From Paraburkholderia fungorum (lineage in GTDB: Bacteria > Pseudomonadota > Gammaproteobacteria > Burkholderiales > Burkholderiaceae), in NCBI RefSeq assembly GCF_902833645.1, contig NZ_CADFGE010000005.1, forward strand, positions 124,001-188,000: 64,000 nt of DNA. Reading direction: 5' to 3'. The notes below the pieces were generated by a model. That model ran no database searches and had not been told where the DNA came from. It saw only the letters and a program-made list of their open reading frames with translations. This document shows, piece after piece, positions 1 to 8,865 of the stretch. The position numbers and the translations under genes are program-made. Each line of letters begins with the position of its first letter. Position 1 is the stretch's first letter.

Positions 1-1145
1 TCATGGGGACTCCAGCCTGGATCAGCCGGCTCCCTACGCTGTGTCGCAGAACATGAGTTCCACGCAGGCGTGCATCGCTGCCGCATCGCGCATGAGCGGC
101 GCGGACGGTGTTGCGAACGACGCTCGAACCGATTGGTTCGGTAAGTGGAGCGACATGCCGCAGAAAATACCGCCCGGCTATCGGAGGCCGGACGGCCGCT
201 AGTCAGGTATTGGGCAATGGCGCGTCCGGTCCGGGTCGGCAATGGAAGCACGTCTGTTCGCCGCGCCTTGCCTGCTGATAACCGCAAGGTCCCGTCGTGC
301 CAGTTCAGATCGTCCAACTTGAGCGAGGCCACTTCGCCGGCGCGCAGTCCCAGGTCGACCATACACCGGGCCATCGCATAGTCTCTGCGGCCGATCGCGG
401 ATTGGCGATCGAATGCGTTGAGAAAGCGCTCCAGTTCCGCCTCAGATAGCGTGTCTGGCAACGATGCGAACCGCCACTGGGCGATTTACGGGATCGCGGC
501 AATAAGGCACAGGACGTGATCTCCGTGCATGCCCCGGAAACGCAAATAGCTGCGTAGCGCGATCCCGAGGACTTTGCCTGTGCTCGGCTTGCATCCCGCG
601 AGGTGACGGACTACGAATCCGTAGACATGTTCCGGCTTGACCTGTGCCATATCGATTCTCGACACACCGAATCGCTCCGACAGGAATATCCGTACTATAC
701 GCGTGCGCAATGTTCTCGTAGACGGGGCCAGCCCGCAAGTCCGGTCAAGGTGTGCATCAAATTCCTTGAGTTCCTCCTGTATCAAAAGGGGCGTGAAATC
801 GGGCCGAGGTGGTATGTCGGCTCTCTGGCGAAGCACGACAAGCAGACGATTCAAGGCTGGCCCAACATGGTTCCTGCTTCGTGGTGTGCGCAAAGGGCAG
901 TCACACCGCGGTAAGTGTTCATCCAGAAAACGGCGTACCAGTGCTTCATCAATCTGACTGAGTTTGACGCGTCGCTTGCGCAGCCAATGCGCAAAGTGCG
1001 CGACGCTGCACAGATACTTACGGACGCTCCACGCCGAATATCCGCGCCCGATCAAATAGTTCGAATAGGCCCGGTAGCTGGATTTGAACACGCCGTCTGT
1101 CAGCCATGCCCGGGTCTGCTGCGGTATCGCGAAATCGTTGTCCAT
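1..1145 (-). pseudogene. Broken tyrosine recombinase, ritA-like (3' end outside window)
   Basis: N-terminal and catalytic parts of a tyrosine recombinase of the kind found first in recombinase trios. The start at 1145 follows a good GAGGAG ribosome site. The frame has a TAA at about 487-489, just before the segment QWRFASLP; a single C-to-T change in a Gln codon would explain it. After the stop the same frame resumes with the catalytic-Arg region (LGLRAGEVASL). A one-base insertion in a short A/T run near 163-167 then shifts the frame, after which LRHVAPLTEPIG and the HxLRH box (THVLRHSVGSRL) are readable up to the window edge. Two independent lesions mean it is inactive. Family assignment is firm; placing it as the first gene of a RIT trio is inference. 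Confidence 0.
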
Positions 1146-1199
1146 GATGATGACTCTCCTCAAAAGGCCGTACTGCCTTCTGAGCAAAGCACTTTTATT

Positions 1200-1281
1200 A
1201 TGCGCAGTCCACTACTGACGGCCGCCGTGGAAAACCCATCGCAGAAGGGCAAACGAGTCTCCGTGGCGCGGAACTGCGCAT
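1200..1281. repeat. Inverted half-site pair upstream of the broken recombinase
   Basis: ATGCGCAGT (1200-1208) and its reverse complement ACTGCGCAT (1273-1281) are separated by 64 bp. The same layout, a TATG-GCAGT type motif facing ACTGC-CATA, lies upstream of ritA in the intact RIT element at 36.3 kb. It therefore probably belongs to the end of a RIT-like element. Function as a recombinase binding site is inference. Confidence 0.
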
Positions 1282-1300
1282 ATTCCCGAGATCGGCATAG

Positions 1301-1762
1301 TTGCGCTCATGCAAATATTTGCATGAACGGAAGATGCGATGCACTCCGCTTCGACCGGACGTCGTCGCGGTGATGAAAGCATGGCTACGCTATCAACCTG
1401 GCGAATCCGACGATCCGGTCTTCCCCAGTTCGCGCGGTGGCCGTCTTAGCGCCGACGCACTTCAGCGGCTTGTGTCGCGCAACGTCGCAATCGCGTGCCG
1501 CTCGTGCCCCTCGCTGAAGGAGAAATCAGTAACTCCCCACACGCTTCGACACGGGGCCGCGATGAGCCTGTTGCATCACGGCGTAGACCTGTCCGTGATC
1601 GCGCTCTGGCTCGGTCACGAGTCCTCCGAGACGACTCAGATTTACTTGCACGCCGACATGCAACTCAAGGAACGCGCGCTCGCGCACGCCACGGCGAGCG
1701 GTGTCGCGCCGAGACGCTACAAACCTCCAGATCCGTTGCTTGCCTTCCTGGAGGCTCTCTGA
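1301..1762 (+). pseudogene. C-terminal fragment of a tyrosine recombinase, ritC-like
   Basis: Only the catalytic C-terminal half remains. The readable part starts at RKMRCTPLRPDV and includes HTLRHGAAM (the HxxR box), LGHES and the catalytic Tyr in TTQIYLHAD, ending LLAFLEAL. The N-terminal half, including the first catalytic Arg, is missing. The break lies at or near a perfect 16-bp palindrome, ATGCAAATATTTGCAT (1309-1324). The tail is clearly related to the recombinase tails in the three 407-bp repeats (for example VLAFLQQL). It faces away from the broken recombinase at 1-1145, so the two are not a simple operon. It probably derives from the third gene of a RIT-like trio. Confidence 0.
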
Positions 1763-1853
1763 TAATGCCGACAATCCGAGCGGCCGGGAACAGAGATCCA
1801 CCCAACCGTTGTGTGGATGGATTCATGACGCGGCATAATCGGGGAGTCGGCAT

Positions 1854-1889
1854 AACTGGGTTCATGCCGCTAGCGGCATGAACCCAGTT
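1854..1889. repeat. Perfect 36-bp palindrome at a recombinase/IS66 junction
   Basis: AACTGGGTTCATGCCGCT followed by its exact reverse complement. The outer right arm (AACCCAGTT) is IS66 sequence encoding the Asn-Trp-Val of the tnpC motif. The inner arm is therefore an inverted copy of target DNA. A half-site pair (ATGCCGAC near 1764 and GTCGGCAT near 1846) lies between the recombinase stop and this palindrome, as at the right end of the intact RIT element. Confidence 0.
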
Positions 1890-3227
1890 GTTGTCTATCG
1901 GCACGTGTCCGTCGTCGAGATAGCGCGTGAGCGCTTCCCAACGTTTGAGGCTGTAGTCGAGCGCTTTCGCAATCGCTGAACCTTCCGAAACCAGCTTACG
2001 CTGCGCCACCATCCATTCATAAAGTGCGTCACACACCGGTTTGGCCCGACTCTGCCGGAGTTTGCGCCGCTCTTCGGCATCCAGCACTGCAGCGTCGCGC
2101 TCGATATCATAAAGCGCAGCGAAGAACGGCATGGCCTGTCCAGCGACGTGGCTGCTGTGATTGGCATGCAGGTCGAAGAACTTGCGCCGTGCGTGCGCAG
2201 CACATCCGATTTCAGTGATGCCCTGCTGGAATCCGGCCTTGTATCCGCCGTAGTCGTCGCACACCAGCTTGCCCTGCCAGCCGGCAAGGAAGGTGCGGGC
2301 GTGCTCGCCTGCACGGCTGTCGGCGAAGTCGTAGACCACGGCGCGCAGCTCACTGAAGTGCGTGGGCGTATACGCCCACAAGTACGCCCGGTGTGTCTTC
2401 CCTTTACCTGGACTAAGCATCTGTACCGGTGACTCATCCGCATGCAGCACACCCTGCTGCAGGATTTCCTGATGCAGGGCATCGACCGGTGGCTGCAACT
2501 GTGCGCCGCACGTGCCGACCCACGCACCCAATGTCGATCGCGGTATTGCCAGACCCGCCCGCGCAAAGATCTGTTCCTGACGATACAGGGGAAGGTGGTC
2601 AGCGTATTTGGCAACCAGCACCGAGGCCAGCAGCCCCGTGGTCGGGATGCCCTTGTCGATAACGTGTGCGGGCACCGGCGCCTGCATCAGCGTTTCGCAG
2701 TTCTTGCATACCCACTTGCCACGGATATGCCGCTCAACCGTGAACACGCCCGGCGTGTAGTCCAGCTTCTCGCTGATGTCCTCACCGATGCGCACGCGCT
2801 CGCAGCCACACTGGCATACGGTGCTATCCGGCTCGTGGTGGATCTCTGTGCGCGGCAGTTGTGCTGGCAGTGATGCGCGCTTCGGTTGCTGGGGTGACTG
2901 GCCGGCGGTGGCTTGCGGCTGAAGCTGCTCGAGCTCCAGTTCGATGGCGGCCAGATCCGCGTCGATCGCTTCTTCCAGCAGGCTCATCTGCTCGCTGCTG
3001 AACTGTTCGCTGCGCCGACCGTACTGCTGGCGCTTGAGGATGGAGATCTCGTGGCTCAGCTGCTCGATACGCGTCTGTCGGTAATGCAGCTCGCGTTCGT
3101 TGTCCTCGACCTCCCGCGTCTTCTCCTCAATCTCCCGGTCTCTCTCCTGCACCTGGGCAATCAGCTGCGCGGCGAGCGCGCGCAACTGTTCAGGGCTGAG
3201 GGCATTGAGGTCGGCAGGCAGGTTCAT
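1882..3227 (-). pseudogene. tnpC: IS66 transposase TnpC, C-terminally truncated
   Basis: DDE transposase of IS66. An N-terminal coiled coil rich in Glu and Gln (about residues 15-105) is followed by a zinc-ribbon-like Cys cluster (CQCGC and CKNC) and then the catalytic core. The first Asp is in LHADESPV and the second in CDDYGGYKAG. The conserved PIDNNWVE motif is cut right after the Val, removing the third catalytic acid (Glu). Beyond the break the frame reads through unrelated DNA to a stop at 1665. It should not be able to catalyse transposition. Confidence 0.
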
Positions 3228-3290
3228 GCAAACCAGTCTGCCAGAACCCCTGGCACAGTGAAAGCGCGACAGTTTACGTCCCTGTTGGCC

Positions 3291-3608
3291 TCATACGACG
3301 CGGATCACACCGTTTGGGCCGATGCGCTGCCACGGCAGACCCACCACCAGACCTCCGAGCTGCTCCTGCGTGAGTGCGTGTTGCTTTGGTTCGCTACCAG
3401 CGTGAGGCCAGACGAACTGTCCCTCGTTCAGCCGTCGCGCTGCCAGCCAGATCCCGATTCCGTCGTGAACCAGCACCTTCAGGCGATTGGCCCGCCGGTT
3501 GGCAAAGAGGTAAGCATGGTGCGGATGCGCCGCGCCGAACACCGTAATCACCCGCGCCAGTGCCGTATCGAAGCCCGCACGCATGTCCAGTGGTTCGACT
3601 GCAGCCAT
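3291..3608 (-). CDS. tnpB: IS66 accessory protein TnpB
   Basis: IS66 Orf2 protein of about 105 residues, with the family signature EPLDMRAG, HAYLFANRRANR, LVHDGIG and LPWQRIG. In relatives the protein begins with a VIRIDEAWL segment whose GTG start overlaps the tnpA stop. Here that segment is present just upstream but one base out of frame with EPLD, so a single-base deletion probably moved the usable start to an internal ATG at 3608. It may be damaged or work with a shorter N-terminus. Required with TnpA and TnpC in family members that have been studied. Confidence 0.
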   Translation of the reverse strand: MAAVEPLDMRAGFDTALARVITVFGAAHPHHAYLFANRRANRLKVLVHDGIGIWLAARRLNEGQFVWPHAGSEPKQHALTQEQLGGLVVGLPWQRIGPNGVIRVV

Positions 3609-3624
3609 GCTTCATCAATGCGGA

Positions 3625-4011
3625 TCACGCGAGCCACTCTCGCAGCCAGGTGGCGCATTGTGCGGCCTCTGATGTCGGCCAGCTAACCGTTATCGACTGG
3701 TCCGCGCGGCGCACTTCGACGCGGATCTCAGCCGGGCGCACGTTCTTCGTGTCGAGCGGGAGCGGTACGAATGCCGGCGCCACTGCCGACTGCACCGCCA
3801 CATCGCTACGTGAGACGAGAAAGCGCTCGTTCCCTTCGGCCTGTTCCACCCAACGTCGGAGCAGATTTGCGTTCAGCTTGTGGTGCAACGCGATGGCCGC
3901 GAGCGATACCCCAGGCCCCTGGCAGGCTGCCACCACCTGGGCTTTGAACTCGACGCTATAGCGCCGGCGTCGACGACGGCCAACTGGCGCTTCTTCTTCG
4001 ATAGTGTTCAC
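3625..4011 (-). CDS. tnpA: IS66 accessory protein TnpA (Orf1)
   Basis: IS66 Orf1 of 128 residues. An N-terminal basic stretch (GRRRRRRYS) leads into a helix-turn-helix of the IS3/IS66 Orf1 type (EFKAQVVAACQGPG then LNANLLRRWV). The C-terminal half carries IRVEVRRADQSITVSWP, also typical. The stop overlaps the expected tnpB start. Looks intact, but the element around it is not. Confidence 0.
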   Translation of the reverse strand: MNTIEEEAPVGRRRRRRYSVEFKAQVVAACQGPGVSLAAIALHHKLNANLLRRWVEQAEGNERFLVSRSDVAVQSAVAPAFVPLPLDTKNVRPAEIRVEVRRADQSITVSWPTSEAAQCATWLREWLA

Positions 4012-4087
4012 GTGTCCACCTATTTAAGTGGATACGATGCTCCCAAGACCTTTCATGCAACTCAAGATGGGATGGCTAGGCGCTTAC

Positions 4088-4331
4088 AACCGATGTTCTG
4101 TCCGTTCTGATAGATCGCGATGCCGCCCTCACCTTCGTCCCACATTGATGCGGTATAGATCTCCCCTTCAGGTGCCACCCACATCGAGCGAGCCACATTG
4201 CCCACTCGAGTCGTGGCCGTGCCATGCGTGTTGGCTATCCACCGAGTGGAGTATTGTGCTTCGCAAACGGACGCAGCCGCGGCGCTCAGCACTACCGCGA
4301 TGAACGCGGTACAGAGTCCTTTGAAAACCAT
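4088..4331 (-). pseudogene. Exported protein of unknown function, cut by IS66
   Basis: About 80 residues remain. A signal peptide (MVFKGLCTAFIAVVLSAAAA, cleavage likely near CEAQ) is followed by a WIANTHGT and MWVAPEGEIYTASMWDE segment that resembles the first strands of a beta-propeller or SMP-30-like exported protein. The reading frame runs straight into the IS66 end at 4087 after IYQNGQNIG. The rest of the gene is absent from the window. Function unknown. Confidence 0.
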
Positions 4332-4620
4332 GAGGGACGTTTCTTCGATCGCACGCCGTGCAGTACAGGCGTCCATAATCCGGTGTTGCCAACCCTGGCA
4401 AACTTGGAGTCCGAACCCTGACGATTCGAGCACTTGCGACGTGACGCGTCGAATTGGTCAGGTATGTCGTCTGAGTTAACGGCGGTCCGCGGCGCGAGTT
4501 GAGAGATTTCTCACTTGACCTTGATGACGGCGCCAGCACGGCTGGAGGCCTGCATCACTTTCCGGTTAACGGGACGAGCCGGGTGCGCAAGGTGCGTGCG
4601 CAAACGGGACCTCGGACCAT

Positions 4621-4652
4621 CAAAAAAACGGCACGGACTTTCGTCCGTGCCG
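4621..4652 (-). terminator. Rho-independent terminator
   Basis: A 10-bp perfect stem (CGGCACGGAC/GTCCGTGCCG) with a 4-nt loop, followed on the minus strand by seven T residues. It lies 130 bp downstream of the response-regulator gene at 4780-5214 and most likely ends its transcript. Confidence 0.
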
Positions 4653-4779
4653 GCGAAATGCTCTGACATTTTTCCGAGGGCTGCCAGAGCATGAGAGACC
4701 GTCAGCATAATTAAAGCGCTCGTTCTCCGATCCGGATAAAAGCGGTCCAAACTTCTTCCCGTTCGTCCGAACCGGTCGG

Positions 4780-5214
4780 TCAAACCCCGGTTTCTCCATT
4801 GTGAGGTTTGGCGTCATCCTTCGATCCATCTGCAACTCCCTTGACAATCGCAAGCGCGGAGACTGCCGTTAACAGTGCTGTCGCGTCTGCGGGCTTCTGA
4901 AGAAACAGATCGGACAGAACAGGCGGCGAAGAGGGCGGCAGGCTTAGTGACGAAGCCAGAACGATAGGCACACTAGCCAGAGTTGGGTCGGCCCGGAATA
5001 TCCTGCACAATTCCGGCCCGTCTATACCAGGCATGTTCCAGTCGGTGAGCAAAAGGTCCGGGCGAGCGGTACGCGCGAGAGCCCAGGCCGAAGCGCCGTC
5101 AGGCGCCCACACAACATCAAACCCGTTCAGGCGGAGGACGGCCGTCCAGGCGGCAGCGGTCTGTTCGTCATCGTCGGCCAAGAGGATCAGTGGGTGCGGC
5201 TCGGATGGCTTCAT
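4780..5214 (-). CDS. Single-domain response regulator (CheY-like receiver)
   Basis: 144 residues forming one receiver domain without an output domain. The acidic pocket is ADDDEQ (residues 13-17), the phosphorylation site is Asp58 in LLLTDWNMPG, and the conserved Lys is Lys107 in LFLQKPAD. The C-terminal tail of about 20 residues is hydrophilic. No kinase gene is adjacent, so it is an orphan regulator that may signal by protein contact. A terminator lies downstream. The ribosome site is weak. Confidence 0.
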   Translation of the reverse strand: MKPSEPHPLILLADDDEQTAAAWTAVLRLNGFDVVWAPDGASAWALARTARPDLLLTDWNMPGIDGPELCRIFRADPTLASVPIVLASSLSLPPSSPPVLSDLFLQKPADATALLTAVSALAIVKGVADGSKDDAKPHNGETGV

Positions 5215-6533
5215 GTCAGTGTGGCGAGTCCAAACTGGGCCACTTTAAGCAAGATATTGGCCATGCCACCCGGCGGCGCCCACGCAAGGGAAACGTTCCG
5301 ATGCTGTAATTTTAACCAAGGACTGTCGCTTCCGTTGAAATGTTTACATCTGAACGAATTGTAACGGCGCGACTGCAATGGCAAGACCTCGCGAGTTCGG
5401 CGCCCTAGCGTCAATGCGGTTCACTTTTTAACACGTTCGACAGGGGGCGCATGCTTCCCGGGGCGATCCTGCAAACCTCGGCACAAGGCTTGTAAAAATC
5501 TTTGGACCCAATCGGAGGTCTGCCGGGCCGGTCTCGGCGTTTGGAATAAGACCGAGCATATCGATCGCGGTCGATCCGACGATGCGTTAGCGAAAAAGCG
5601 AAGGCAAAGCGACCTCCGCGGGAATTTCTGCTTCGGCGACTTGGGGCTGCTTAACTAGCAAGTTCGAAAATGCTCCGCGTGTAAGGCGTTCACTCGGATT
5701 GAACATCTCCTCAACAGCCACCGGCAGCTCGGACGAGCAGCAGTCGATTTTTAGGAAATTCTGCCCAACATGGTGCCTACGTTATTCCCTGCTATGATTG
5801 GTCGCGCAATTGCGTTTTGCGCGACCGGGTTTCGCGAAACTGGCAGAAATGCAAGCGTATCTCCAGTCAGTTGCCTCCGCCATATCGTGCATTCATGGAT
5901 CCAGTGTGCCATCCTTTTTTGGGCGCGCCGTAATTGATGGTAGACCTCGGTGCGGGTCCTTCCGGCGTGTGCACGGCTCTCACTACCGCCCACGAATGCG
6001 CCGCGCATTGCGTCCGAAGTCATCGAAGCGTTGCTGTTGGATGCCGTACTGGTTTCGCACGAAAGAAACGAACGGGCATCTTGTATCGGAAAACAGCGAC
6101 GGCACTCGCGTTCGCTGCCACTTTGAATGCAGAAATGTCGTCCCGATACGCCGCTTGGCTGATCAGCCCGCCCATGTTTTATGGCAGTCCGCTCTGTCTC
6201 CTGGAGCGATTTCCTGACCGGCCGTCGCGGCATTGGCGTTTGACGCGGCGGCTTGCAGCTGGTTAACAGGCCGTCGCGCGTATTAAGGAAGCGCAAGTGG
6301 GGTTCCCGATCGCGGATTTCTAGCCGGAAAGCTGAAATACTTGCGGCGCATTAATGTGCCCCGACGAGGTTTGCGCGGGCATTGAACGCCAGGATAATGA
6401 GGCGGGTCAACCGGGCGCTTTGGCGTTCGCTGCAAAAAATCTCAGATTGAATGACTACCCCGCACCGGTGGATTGGGCGTCCCACTCGTACCTGCGCCCG
6501 TCGGTCATGCTGACGCATGAGCCTGACAGGGCA
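5215..6533. other. Long region without a recognisable gene
   Basis: No frame gives a convincing protein. The one coding-like trace is on the minus strand at about 5588-5710, where a frame reads MFNPSERLTRGAFSNLL and ends LPSLFR; its ATG directly abuts GAGGAG, too close for a normal ribosome site. It may be a small gene or a remnant. The rest looks like decayed DNA. Confidence 0.
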
Positions 6534-7382
6534 CTATACTTGTCCCGATTCGCGGGCCGGCGGGTATTGCGCTATCGGGCTGAGTGCAGGTGCCGCGCGG
6601 GTGCCCTCGCTCAGCAGGGTGGGGATTTCGTCGAGGCGCAATAGTGTAAGGTTGCCGCCGTAGACAACACCCGTGTCGACGTTGATGACATTGTGGCTCA
6701 CGACCGGCCGGGGTGAAGGCGTATGTCCTACGATAACAGCCGTGACCCCTTCGACCCTGCCGCACGTATCAAGCCTTCCGGACTTCAACCGCCTGAACAG
6801 TCGCGCTGCGACGCAGCGCATCGACGCGAAGCCGTCCCATCCTGGCAACTGCCATCGTGACCGATCCCAGATGACCTTGCGCCGTATCTTCCCGTCAACA
6901 TCTTCTTTCATTATTGCCTTAACCATTCTGGGCCAGGATTGCAGAGGCACGTTCGCATGTACGATTCCGACCAGACCAAAGTCCGTCTCTATTTCGATTG
7001 CATAGGGGAGCGCTGCCATGTACGCAACGATAGCGTCAATGGACTGCCCGTCCGCTGCCATATCAAGTAGCCACCTGCCGCCATTGCCCCGAACGAAGCC
7101 GTCATTGGCGCCATAAAGACGCCAGCGCACGATCGACTCCTCATGATTGCCGCGCACCGACTGGATGTCGTACCGACGCACCACATCGAGGACAGCAGGT
7201 GATTCGAACCCTCTGTCTACGAGATCGCCGACGGCAAAGAGCCTGTCCCTGGCGAGATCGAACTGGCATGCTTCGAGTTCCTTTCGCAGTTGCGAGAAAC
7301 ATCCGTGCAGATCGCCCACAACAAAGTCACGACCTGACGTATTTTTTTTAAAGCGCCGAACTGGTGGGAAGGTCTGCCGCAT
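6534..7382 (-). CDS. PPP-family serine/threonine protein phosphatase
   Basis: 282 residues with all metal-binding signatures of the calcineurin-like PPP family (lambda phosphatase / PrpA / PrpB type): GDLHGC (residues 23-28), GDLVDRG, RGNHE, a His in GIVHANVPL and GHTPSPRP. The predicted reaction is metal-dependent removal of phosphate from phosphoproteins in the cytosol. Length fits bacterial members (about 220-280). No kinase is adjacent. The Pro/Ala-rich C-terminal 30 residues look like a disordered tail. Substrate unknown. Confidence 0.
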   Translation of the reverse strand: MRQTFPPVRRFKKNTSGRDFVVGDLHGCFSQLRKELEACQFDLARDRLFAVGDLVDRGFESPAVLDVVRRYDIQSVRGNHEESIVRWRLYGANDGFVRGNGGRWLLDMAADGQSIDAIVAYMAALPYAIEIETDFGLVGIVHANVPLQSWPRMVKAIMKEDVDGKIRRKVIWDRSRWQLPGWDGFASMRCVAARLFRRLKSGRLDTCGRVEGVTAVIVGHTPSPRPVVSHNVINVDTGVVYGGNLTLLRLDEIPTLLSEGTRAAPALSPIAQYPPARESGQV

Positions 7383-7792
7383 TTTTGCCGCCGTAAGGAT
7401 GTCCTCGTTGCACCGTCGTCAGGATGGAGCGTAATGTTCAATCCGAGTCTCCAGCGCGGCAGCACGAGGCTTTGCGCAATCGTTCAGAGAGAGTTGCTTA
7501 CGGGTGCGCGGCGCATGCGCGTCGCGGGAGCTTTGTTTCGCGAGCTAGGTGCGGACGATAGCGTCAATCAGCCACTGATGTTGATCTTTTGCCGGCGTGG
7601 CGACTGTGGTCCACCGCACAGGTAGTGTCGAGTGTCAATTGCTCGCCAGTAGTATCCGTTTGTAAACAGAGATGTATTCGTCCGATGGTTTGATCCGGTT
7701 GCTTCTGCCGATGAACGCGCGTCACGCGGAGGCTGATCGCCAGCCGACCTTGTAAAAAGCCAGTCGCGAATTAGCCTTATAATCAGGAGGCC
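7383..7792. other. Non-coding stretch
   Basis: No supported gene, repeat or terminator was seen between the phosphatase start and the IS6 remnant. Confidence 0.
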
Positions 7793-8070
7793 TTATCGAA
7801 TAGACAGGGACCGCATCCCATAGGCGGCCGAAGCGGCAGCGTCCTTCAGACCGAATTTAGCGCCATTGAACTGCCCCTTGCGATGCGATGCGTCAACTCA
7901 ATGCCTGAATTCGCGATCGCGGCCCTCCAGAGGCATTTGAAACCTGGCATCACATCCGCTCTGGATTTCATGTGGCGATGGTCCTGCTTGATCACGTGGT
8001 TCAGATATTTCGACAATCTAATCTTCGTGTCTTCGGGCGGCAGGACCATCCGTCTTGAGGTTGAGCCAAG
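7793..8070 (-). pseudogene. IS6-family transposase, C-terminal remnant
   Basis: Matches the last third of IS6-family transposases: IRLSKYLNHVIKQDHRHMKS, then MPGFKCLWRAAIANSGIEL and a degraded RKGQF-like box. A frameshift after THRIARG interrupts the end; the family C-terminus GAKFGLKDAAA is readable in the next frame to a stop at 7793. The N-terminal two thirds are missing, cut at the edge of repeat copy A. A matching N-terminal part lies at 51007-51479. Confidence 0.
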
Positions 8071-8076
8071 ATAAGC

Positions 8077-8483
8077 GTCTATGCCCTGCAGCGCATAAGC
8101 GCTTTTAGGCACAGTTCCGGGTTGTATACAGTTCAGCAATCTTCGGAAGTGGCTACGGCCGACCGATGCCGGTTTGCTAGGAACAGCACCTAATGAAGGT
8201 TCGCATAATAAGAGCAGGCTTTTCCGATCGGCCATGGTGGCCGAAAGGGGAAGCTGATGTCCACGCCATCGACGCCGACCTGGCAACAAAGGAGCGAGCC
8301 CTTGAGAAGCTCGCGCCCACGGACGCAACTTCACTTAGGTTCAAGCCCACCGACAGCGTGCTTGCCTTCCTGCAACAGCTCTGATTATCTACAGTTGGTC
8401 CGCCGGCAATCCAGAAACATCGGATCGTCAGCGGACAAACTGTGTACAACCCGGAACTGTGCCTAAAAGCGCGAATTCCTATC
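8077..8483 (+). mobile_element. RIT-derived small element, copy A (core inverted)
   Basis: A 407-bp unit flanked by the direct repeat ATAAGC (8071-8076 and 8484-8489). Inside is a 370-bp core (8101-8470) bounded by inverted repeats containing GGCACAGTTCCGGGTTGTA. The core holds the last 40 or so codons of a tyrosine recombinase (ADLATKERALEKL to VLAFLQQL, stop about 8384) and then an inverted half-site pair (CTACAGTT near 8387, AACTGTGTAC near 8438). A CTGCAG-centred palindrome (8073-8104) lies at the left, on the far side from the recombinase tail. In copies B and C it is next to the tail, so the core is flipped here. No complete gene is encoded, so it is non-autonomous. Confidence 0.
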
Positions 8484-8542
8484 ATAAGCGTCTAGGTTAT
8501 ATAAACCGGAAAGATCATGCCGTTTCAGAGCAGTTTGAACCC

Positions 8543-8621
8543 TTATCCATCCGCGAAGGCGTTCCGGATCTGTTGCGCTCGCCTGACTTCGGCGCTGTGC
8601 AGGTAAATCGACGTGGTCGCG
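8543..8621 (-). pseudogene. Tyrosine recombinase tail, remnant 1
   Basis: Reads ATTSIYLHSAEVRRAQQIR and ends NAFADG-stop. It contains the catalytic Tyr region of an integrase related to the one at 41553. The 151 bp from 8471 to 8621 are nearly identical to 21826-21976, with about two differences seen, so the flank was copied together with the small element. Upstream homology ends abruptly at 8621. Confidence 0.
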
Positions 8622-8865
8622 AATCGATCGGTCAGGGAGATCGGACCCGCACATGTCAGCCGTCGCGGCAGCGACAGTCTGGAGCCTTCAATTCGCTGCG
8701 CGCAACCGGGCGCCGAACGGCGAGCGGCGCTGTCATGTGCGCGGAAGGTTCCACACGACCCGGCCCTTAGGACGGACTTCGAAAGTTTAGGATGCGCCCT
8801 TACAAATGCATTGCGGCCGATGCCAGTATCCGACGAGTGACGACACAAAGCCCACGCCATGCGTC

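Larger units (their letters stand above)
1890..4087 (-). mobile_element. Truncated IS66-family insertion sequence
   Basis: Genes tnpA, tnpB and tnpC are in the usual order on the minus strand. The outer end at 4087 begins GTAAGCGCC reading inward, which fits IS66-family terminal repeats. It abuts a cut exported-protein gene at 4088. The other end is lost: the element stops inside tnpC at a recombinase-associated palindrome. It is therefore immobile. Confidence 0.

Noticed and set aside
5751..6296. A 181-codon minus-strand frame
   Set aside because: No recognisable domain, ribosome site or composition typical of a real protein; left as a non-coding stretch.
8101..8470. The 370-bp repeat as a CRISPR or attC integron unit
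   Set aside because: Copies are far apart, lack short regular spacing, and contain a tyrosine recombinase tail with terminal inverted repeats, which fits a transposable element.
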